64,000 nt of DNA from Diphasiastrum complanatum (taxonomy: Eukaryota > Streptophyta > Lycopodiopsida > Lycopodiales > Lycopodiaceae): contig CM055094.1 in NCBI GenBank assembly GCA_029204225.1, positions 5,594,063 to 5,658,062 of the forward strand. Direction: 5' to 3'. Positions 61,686-64,000 of the stretch are shown here, piece after piece (within the stretch, counting starts at the first letter, position 1; every line of letters starts with the position of its first letter). The translations under genes and the position numbers were made by a program. The notes under the pieces were generated by a model. The model was not told the origin of the DNA. It did no database searches and saw only the letters and a list, made by a program, of their open reading frames with translations.

Positions 61686-62673
61686 GAATAGCTAATGTTG
61701 ATTGTAAGAAAGTGTGGAAAATTGTAATGTCTTCACATATGATTTTGAACCCCTCTAAAGGTACCACTATGTACTATACCCTACAAAGTATTAAGGATGT
61801 GTACCTGCAATTGTAGCTGAACAACGTGAAACTGGTCGAATCTTGAATACAGCTTGAGGTTGATACACAATTTGCAACACCTGCTCCACCGACACTACAT
61901 TCCAACAAATAGCTCACTGCTTGGCATGTTTCAAGATGTTAAATACTATAGCAAAATACTACAAAGCAAAACATTTGAGTTGCCATCTCAAGCTCTATAC
62001 AAGTCATGCGAGATGCAAAGTAATCAAGCAATGTACTATGTCCAAAGGCAAACCACAAAATTTGAAAAGCAATGCCAAGTTTCAAATGAGATAAAGGTAA
62101 GGGCTTGACCCATTCCAAAATAAAAATTACCTTACCAACTGAATTCAAAGTTCAAATACAACATGCACAAAGATGTCAACTACTTGAAAGTTAAGACAAG
62201 CTCCAAAAGAATCTCAAATGTTAATCTACTAAATAAGAGGAACAAACACTAAATACTTTAAAATTGAGTGCATTGCTAAACAATATCAACATGGATGGAC
62301 CAATACTGCCCATAACTTATTCAGTGTGGCAAAATTCTCTTTCAAAAAATCTAACAAATGACAAACTTATGATCATTCATACTCTTGAATGATGTGAACA
62401 ATCTTTGTTAAACTTGTATCTGGAAAGAGAGCGTCAAAGTTAAGAAGGTAAAAAGTAGTAAAAACTCCAAACACACTATGTGTCAATGCCGCAAAACCAT
62501 TTTCAAGCTAGATCAAACAGAATATAATAGGTTTTAAGAACAGAAGGCAACAAGCATTCAACTAATACCAAGTTCCAAACAAGCATAGTACCTTTCTTTT
62601 CTAGAAGATGTGCTCCAAGGTGACCAATAAGTTCTTCATCTTTGATGTAGAATGCATATGGTAGTGATTCTTC
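39191..62673 (-). CDS. NLE: Notchless homologue (NLE), 12 visible exons, 5' end outside the window
   Basis: WD40 protein of 60S ribosome assembly. In yeast (Rsa4) it sits on pre-60S particles and its N-terminal ubiquitin-like domain is pulled by the AAA ATPase Rea1/Midasin; plant NLE is essential. The exons join in phase: 62592-62673, 61805-61894, 59146-59271, 58457-58584, 55286-55485, 55004-55067, 48710-48820, 48200-48337, 45379-45521, 45142-45196, 44952-45008, 39191-39274. Together they make 1278 nt (425 residues plus TAA). The family is about 475-485 residues, so about 50 N-terminal residues are missing beyond 64000. The NLE domain end and eight WD repeats are present. No stops or frameshifts occur and every intron has GT and AG, so the gene looks functional. 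Confidence 0.95.
39616..40464. mobile_element. hAT-like non-autonomous element NA1 (GGTACC arrays)
   Basis: An 849-bp element in the last NLE intron, flanked by an exact 8-bp duplication GAACAAAC (39608-39615 and 40465-40472). It starts CATAGTGGCACG and ends GGATCTATG, so CATAG/CTATG are its outer inverted ends. Just inside are arrays of GGTACC (six or so, with CCATTATGGTACC) on the left and GGTACCG/GGATCC words on the right. A longer inverted repeat of 61-62 bp, about 93% identical, lies at 39767-39828 and 40276-40336. The middle carries GC-rich hairpin repeats (40030-40172). Eight-base duplications and C(A/T)(A/T)AG-type ends point to hAT. No transposase inside. Confidence 0.85.
40030..40172. 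repeat. GC-rich hairpin minisatellite inside NA1
   Basis: About five units of near 30 bases, each with GGGGTCCGGGGGGC or GGGGTTTGGGGGGC followed by a short loop and GCCCCCC, able to form stems and possibly G-quadruplexes. The frames over it (PGPRRWG-type) are artefacts. Confidence 0.85.
40473..42059. other. NLE last intron, no further gene seen
   Basis: AT-rich intron with a short GT repeat at 40559-40586. No coding content recognised. Confidence 0.45.
42060..42560 (-). pseudogene. hAT transposase remnant in the NLE last intron
   Basis: The minus strand reads VLRLLKIVDREGSTTH (about 42460-42510), then the C-terminal dimerisation area in mixed frames: DSFRHGE...VHLAS, ASEAKWWEL and GASTSKLQSLLS, with ITILSQCSA in the next frame. 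These match the WWE-x-n-L and ILSQ words of hAT transposases in order. Badly decayed. It is a different family from the one at 59.9-60.9 kb. Confidence 0.55.
42870..43700 (-). repeat. Possible LTR with primer site of a minus-strand element
   Basis: On the minus strand TGGTATCAAAGTG (42865-42877) resembles the initiator tRNA-Met site, and the plus strand starts TGTTATGGAGTC at 42879, a usual gypsy LTR start. The far end is not resolved and no gag follows. Weak call. Confidence 0.4.
43701..44951. other. NLE last intron, remainder
   Basis: AT-rich intron sequence without recognisable elements. Confidence 0.45.
44952..45008 (-). CDS. NLE: NLE visible exon 11 (WD repeat 7 end)
   Basis: Encodes VWDIRNRKLREDLPGHADE. 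Acceptor GACAG, donor GATGAG|GTATTC. Confidence 0.96.
45142..45196 (-). CDS. NLE: NLE visible exon 10 (WD repeat 7 start)
   Basis: Encodes WSADSRLLLSGSKDSTLK after a Ser that spans the junction. Acceptor AACAG, donor CAAG|GTATGG. Confidence 0.96.
45379..45521 (-). CDS. NLE: NLE visible exon 9 (WD repeat 6)
   Basis: Encodes LVNHVYFSPDGRWVASASFD, KSVKLWNGHTGEFVATFRGH and VGPVYQI. Acceptor GGCAG, donor ATAAG|GTATCT. The SASFDKSVKLW word is diagnostic of NLE. Confidence 0.97.
45901..46673. mobile_element. hAT-like non-autonomous element NA2 (GTTCCG arrays)
   Basis: A 773-bp element in the intron between NLE visible exons 8 and 9. It starts CTTAGAAACC and ends GGCCAACTATG, and is flanked by TTGCTAAC (45893-45900) and CTGCTAAC (46674-46681), 7 of 8 bases alike. 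Next to each end are copies of GTTCCG/CGGAAC (CTGTTCCGACC, GCACGTTCCGAG, GGGTCGGAAC on the left; GGGTCGGAACG and CGTTCCGGAACGG on the right). A/T runs lie just inside, as in NA1. No transposase. Same architecture as NA1 but a different subterminal word. Confidence 0.8.
46674..47280. other. NLE intron, no gene seen
   Basis: AT-rich intron sequence. Confidence 0.4.
47281..47731. repeat. Direct repeat pair of about 132 bp, 187 bp apart
   Basis: 47281-47412 and 47600-47731 match at about 92% by eye (GATCTAAGTCAAAACAATAA ... GAATCC(T/G)GATTCTCTTGGG). The spacer is A/T-rich. It lies in the same NLE intron as NA2. It is either a local duplication or the ends of a small unrecognised element. Confidence 0.85.
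47732..48199. other. NLE intron, no gene seen
   Basis: GC content is somewhat higher than around it (47830-48110), with short frames on both strands that lack motifs. Confidence 0.4.
48200..48337 (-). CDS. NLE: NLE visible exon 8 (WD repeat 5 end)
   Basis: Encodes AALKRYNDSKRDFPERLVSG, SDDFTMFLWEPASSKHPKAR and MTGHQQ. Acceptor TGCAG, donor ACAG|GTGAAG. Confidence 0.96.
48468..48524. repeat. Perfect 21-bp inverted repeat in an NLE intron
   Basis: The arms 48468-48488 and 48504-48524 are exact reverse complements (core CACTTCAGCTTTTGGAGTA) with a 15-base loop. Nearby words (ATATCACCTTGG, ACATTCACT) partly repeat the loop and flank, so the hairpin may be part of a larger decayed palindrome. 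Confidence 0.95.
48710..48820 (-). CDS. NLE: NLE visible exon 7 (WD repeat 5 start)
   Basis: Encodes GHGHWVNTLALSTEYVLRTG and PYDHTGTKYTSDEEIKK. Acceptor GACAG, donor AAG|GTAATA. The 6.2-kb intron before it holds the LINE. Confidence 0.96.
48911..48949 (+). repeat. (GT)12(GA)7 microsatellite
   Basis: GT dinucleotides at 48911-48934 followed by GA at 48935-48949, about 90 bases upstream of NLE visible exon 7 on the minus strand. Confidence 0.95.
49151..49639 (-). other. LINE A 3' untranslated region
   Basis: No coding content. It ends (minus strand) with GACATTAATAAAGC, giving an AATAAA signal, then a CT tail. The same end sequence recurs in LINE B. Confidence 0.7.
49640..52845 (-). pseudogene. 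LINE A ORF2 (endonuclease and reverse transcriptase)
   Basis: Endonuclease: RIGVWNCDGI, METHESHERG (catalytic Glu), GDFNAR and TLSDHSFLSF (catalytic His), about 52840-51860. RT: HPIHKNGDSMIPGNYR, FVDFRKVFDSVPR, GVKQGCSLSPVLFGLYIDEL and LLYADDVVLVSTT (the two catalytic Asp kept), about 51330-50730. The tail has a CQFC...H...C zinc motif with LEEHFIFRCPVYYEIRGRY (about 49880-49800). In-frame stops occur at about 50985, 50545 and 50197, and a frame change near 49850. The enzyme would nick DNA and copy its RNA onto the nick. Confidence 0.9.
52878..53972 (-). pseudogene. LINE A ORF1 (RNA-binding chaperone)
   Basis: From an ATG at 53970-53972 the minus strand gives a Pro/Ser/Ala-rich N-terminus (MAPSRKKASPRSTSPRASPP). 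A stop or frame change occurs near 53570. A coiled coil follows (LLNDKNMLQSKVASLEQSIE, LRELETKIEKQQEE) and then an RNA-binding region with GHNIRVCGIPDTQDALAEAK. After another slip near 53164 the last part reads LIIRFISLEGRRDALRCR and GTTIYMDDDLTYIQVEERRK, ending at a TAG near 52878. Like L1 ORF1, it would bind element RNA. Confidence 0.85.
54171..54640. other. GC-richer stretch of unknown origin
   Basis: Two short plus-strand frames (54271-54456 and 54450-54635) overlap but have no recognised motif. It lies between LINE A's 5' side and the next GA tract. It could be LINE 5' UTR or an older insertion. Confidence 0.35.
54647..54825. repeat. Two (GA)n tracts around a LINE 5'-like fragment
   Basis: GA tracts lie at 54647-54684 and 54785-54825. 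Between them, AAGAGAGGGGGGCAGCAGCA and GCCATCGC resemble the 5' side of LINE A (54095-54131), so a LINE-derived scrap of about 45 bases is present. Confidence 0.8.
54826..54986 (-). mobile_element. LINE B, 5'-truncated 3' end
   Basis: On the plus strand CTTTATTAATGTCTTTT, CATGCCAAAAGGCATATAAG, TACATGTCAAG and TCTAACT match 49169-49310 of LINE A at about 75-80%. It is flanked by (GA)n on the left (54785-54825) and (AG)n on the right (54987-55001). The right tract overlaps the splice donor of NLE visible exon 6. Confidence 0.8.
54987..55003. repeat. (GA)n tract at an NLE splice donor
   Basis: GA repeats on the plus strand give the intron start GTCTCTCTCTCT on the minus strand. Confidence 0.9.
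55004..55067 (-). CDS. NLE: NLE visible exon 6 (WD repeat 4 end), donor inside a CT tract
   Basis: Encodes SSQDCTIKVWETTQGKLVRE and LK (the first Ser spans the junction). Acceptor TATGTAG. The donor is AAAG|GTCTCTCTCTCT: the GT is followed by a CT microsatellite instead of a purine-rich consensus, next to a truncated LINE copy. Confidence 0.93.
55068..56080. other. NLE introns around visible exon 5, no other gene seen
   Basis: Short introns and AT-rich sequence, apart from the exon at 55286-55485. The minus-strand frame at 55645-55848 has no partner or motif. Confidence 0.4.
55286..55485 (-). CDS. NLE: NLE visible exon 5 (WD repeats 3 and 4 start)
   Basis: Encodes GHKKWITALAWEPAHLQAPC, ASSSKDGDIRIWDVVTRKC and GHTLAVTSIKWGGEGLIYS. 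Longest exon (200 nt). Acceptor CGTAG, donor TCAAG|GTAAGT. Confidence 0.96.
56085..56430. mobile_element. Possible third hAT-like element (GTTCCT arrays)
   Basis: The left part has many GTTCCTA/ATTCCTA words, the right part has the inverse (AGGAACAGT, GGAACAGTTCCTAGGAACC), and the right end GGGAAATATG resembles the CTATG-type ends of NA1 and NA2. No target duplication was found and the left end is not defined. It lies in the intron between NLE visible exons 4 and 5. Confidence 0.5.
56431..58456. other. NLE intron, no other gene seen
   Basis: AT-rich sequence with short frames only (for example 57118-57339, 57634-57831) and no recognised motifs. Confidence 0.4.
58457..58584 (-). CDS. NLE: NLE visible exon 4 (WD repeat 2)
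   Basis: Encodes HKSWVLCISWSPDGRQL, SGSKDGVIQIWDPVGGK and AIGNPLI. Acceptor TTGAAG is weak in pyrimidines; donor ATA|GTAAGT is strong. Confidence 0.95.
59146..59271 (-). CDS. NLE: NLE visible exon 3 (WD repeat 1)
   Basis: Encodes GHSEAVLAVAFSPD, GSGDTTVRFWD and LNTQTPLFTCTG, a full WD repeat. Acceptor GATAG, donor ACAG|GTACTT. Confidence 0.96.
59424..59497 (+). repeat. Pure (CT)n tract followed by a GC-rich block
   Basis: TC units for 74 bases, followed by GTGCGCACGCGCC and several copies of TGATGGTGCTGCCCT and CTGGCTG(A/C)TG up to about 59690, a local minisatellite-like stretch. Confidence 0.93.
59873..60934 (+). pseudogene. hAT transposase, plus strand, inside an NLE intron
   Basis: Reads QLVVCEEWIGWAKS, then a clean intron (59979-60082, GCAG|GTGTGT...GCTAG|CT), then GFDERFWESISHVLDIVNPI, MLRLVDSDEPCIGKVYEGLD, one TAG at 60262-60264, HSPLQAAAFLLDPEF and RNQLADYRAKMGLFGYADA. 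After a frame change near 60500 it reads AALWWEDWGAANPDLHMLPV, ILSQGASSSPVECLWSSFNH and SKKRNRLGTEKANDLVYLHA (dimerisation domain). The order is that of hAT transposases. The N-terminal zinc finger and first catalytic part are missing. One stop and one frameshift disable it. Confidence 0.9.
61265..61410. repeat. GTTCCC-rich subterminal array
   Basis: Two related units with CCCGTTCNCATTCCCANTTTCTC, AAGGACG/GAGGACG and CCCGTTCCCTGG words. Corresponds to the word arrays near the ends of NA1 (GGTACC) and NA2 (GTTCCG). Confidence 0.8.
61616..61683 (+). repeat. Pure (CT)n tract, 34 units
   Basis: Uninterrupted TC dinucleotides; it lies about 120 bases upstream of the donor side of NLE visible exon 2 on the minus strand. 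Confidence 0.95.
61805..61894 (-). CDS. NLE: NLE visible exon 2 (NLE domain end)
   Basis: Encodes VSVEQVLQIVYQPQAVFKIR and PVSRCSATIA. The Glu in SVEQ aligns, from memory, with the Glu of yeast Rsa4 that contacts the Midasin metal site. Acceptor TGTAG, donor GCAG|GTACAC. Confidence 0.95.
61895..62591. other. NLE intron, no gene seen
   Basis: AT-rich intron sequence. Confidence 0.4.
62592..62673 (-). CDS. NLE: NLE visible exon 1 (NLE domain, middle)
   Basis: Encodes SLPYAFYIKDEELIGHLGAH, the ubiquitin-like NLE domain. Acceptor TTCAG, donor AAAG|GTACTA. It starts in phase 0, so at least one upstream exon is needed; none is visible up to 63150. Confidence 0.95.
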
Positions 62674-63153
62674 CTGAAGTTGAATGACAAGAATGTTCAT
62701 CATAACTATATATTGTGTGAATATGAACCACAGATTTTCATACTTCTTGAGCTCCATTCAAATATGTAGATCATGTACAAAAATAAAAGACCAAGTATAT
62801 TTAGCTTCATATGCCTAGCAAATTTTCTCATCGCATTTTTACAGATAAAATAGCATTAGAACTCCATTCTCAAAGCTTTAATGAACGCAAAACTAAAGGT
62901 TAACAACTAAGTACTCATGCACTCAATCACCAATAGCTACTTATATAAGTTCCTCATATAGGAATGCTCATATAAAACAAAATCTAAAAATGAAATCTAG
63001 TTATTTCACCTATAAAATAGCTATTGCTCAGATGAACCAAGTTGGTGAGAGTCCGTTGAGTGTACATAACCTAGGTAACAGCTATTAGCAACAATCTTCA
63101 TTTGAGCAAGAGCTATCGTTTTAATGTACTTAAGATTAATATTTTCCAATATT
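62674..63153. other. NLE 5'-side intron, no missing exon found
   Basis: Scanned on the minus strand for the NLE N-terminus; none seen. AT-rich intron sequence. Confidence 0.5.
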
Positions 63154-63962
63154 TTATTGATTCATCCTTTTTGTTGCTTGGCCACACTTGAATCGCAGAA
63201 ACACTGTGGTGGGTTGGAGCTTACCCACCCCAGCAGCAGATATGACATCCTCTTTGAGACCAAAGGTCATTTGCCTCAGCCACGAGGTCCTTACCCGCAA
63301 AAGAAGCTCCCCTAACCCTGACATTGAGGGCCTTGAGATCTCGTTTTTTATGTTCTTGAATAGATTCATAAATAACCTGCTTAGAACCCTTGAGCACGTC
63401 GGCCCAAGAACTCTTCGATTGCTGAAGTTGCTGCTCCAAGGAGTGAACCCGTTCTTGCAACTGCTTTGCCTTGTCTTCTGAATCTGCATCGCCGCTTCCT
63501 TCTTCTTCCTCTTCATCCAGTTCATTCTTGAGGTAAGTAACATCAACCTCAAGAATGCCAACTTTGCCCTGTAGGGCTAAGACTGTGTTCTCCAGAGTGG
63601 AGATTTGGAATGCTTGTTTCTTGATGATCACAAGCAAGGATGCATTGTCCTCATGAAGAGAATCAATGATACGACGGAAACCAGATAAAAATTCAGCTGA
63701 AAAAGACGAAGACAATGGGGGGGATGAAGATGAAGGGGTGAAAGAGGTTGAGGAGGAAGAAAGAGTAGAGGGGGTAGTGGCAGTAGGAGAAGAGGTGGAG
63801 CTTGTGGGAGTGGAGGGTAGGGGCAAGGGAGAGGAAACAGGAGAGGGAGGGAGCAAGGTAAAGGGATTTGGAGTTGTAGTAGGGATGGCTAAGAAGACAA
63901 AGGGAAAAGGGGGGGGGGTGGTGTTTCTTCCCCTTCCGATTCACAGATTGCCAATCAGCCAT
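63154..63962 (-). pseudogene. LINE C ORF1 fragment
   Basis: From an ATG at 63960-63962: MADWQSVNRKGKKHHPPP, a typical LINE ORF1 start. A slip in the C-run near 63905-63915 leads to the second frame, rich in Ser, Pro and Thr. A coiled coil follows (ISTLENTVLALQGKVGILEV, QERVHSLEQQLQQ), then SSWADVLKGSKQVI, KALNVRVRGASF and, in another frame, TTVFLRFKCGQA. ORF1 breaks off near 63154 before its C-terminal third; no ORF2 follows. It differs from LINE A in sequence. Confidence 0.8.
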
Positions 63963-64000
63963 AGTACCACAGCTAGATACAGGATTAATGAGGGAAAAGG

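Overview
This is plant nuclear DNA. The window is AT-rich and dense with LTR retrotransposons, LINEs, hAT and CACTA DNA transposons and very long pure (CT)n/(GA)n tracts. It holds one host gene, split by introns of up to about 6 kb. There are no bacterial operons, rRNA or tRNA genes. The species cannot be named from the sequence; a large-genome land plant (fern, gymnosperm or similar) fits the intron lengths and element mix, but that is inference.

Host gene: the minus strand from about 62.67 kb down to 39.19 kb carries 12 exons, all bounded by GT...AG and all in phase. They encode the last 425 residues of the Notchless homologue NLE (yeast Rsa4, animal NLE1), a WD40 factor of 60S ribosome assembly. 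The first exon(s), encoding roughly the first 50 residues, must lie beyond the right edge. The introns hold most of the right-hand transposons: an 849-bp and a 773-bp hAT-like non-autonomous element, a nearly full-length LINE (about 49.1-54.2 kb), a truncated LINE 3' end next to a splice donor, a hAT transposase pseudogene, an older hAT remnant and a LINE ORF1 fragment.

Left two thirds (0-39 kb): a nested retrotransposon graveyard. A Ty3/gypsy chromovirus with two LTRs and an internal deletion occupies 3.39-8.65 kb, followed by a second, older gypsy gag-protease remnant. Copia remnants lie at 13.1-14.5 (+), 20.6-23.1 (-), 26.2-27+ (-), 30.3-31.2 (+) and 33.9-34.6 kb (+). A second gypsy family, with several zinc knuckles and a DGG protease motif, is present as four pieces (15.2-19.6 -, 19.6-20.6 -, 24.5-26.2 +, 31.9-32.9 -). 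A CACTA TNP2 transposase remnant lies at 35.5-36.5 kb and a LINE RT remnant at 28.3-29.2 kb.

Most interesting: (1) hAT-like elements in the NLE introns share CATAG...CTATG ends, 8-bp target duplications and subterminal arrays of one short word that differs between elements (GGTACC, GTTCCG, GTTCCC); a hAT transposase pseudogene ends in the same design. (2) LINE copies are bracketed by GA tracts, suggesting a microsatellite tail or target. (3) A copia element has a primer site matching an internal, half-tRNA segment of initiator tRNA-Met. (4) One NLE splice donor lies inside a CT microsatellite.
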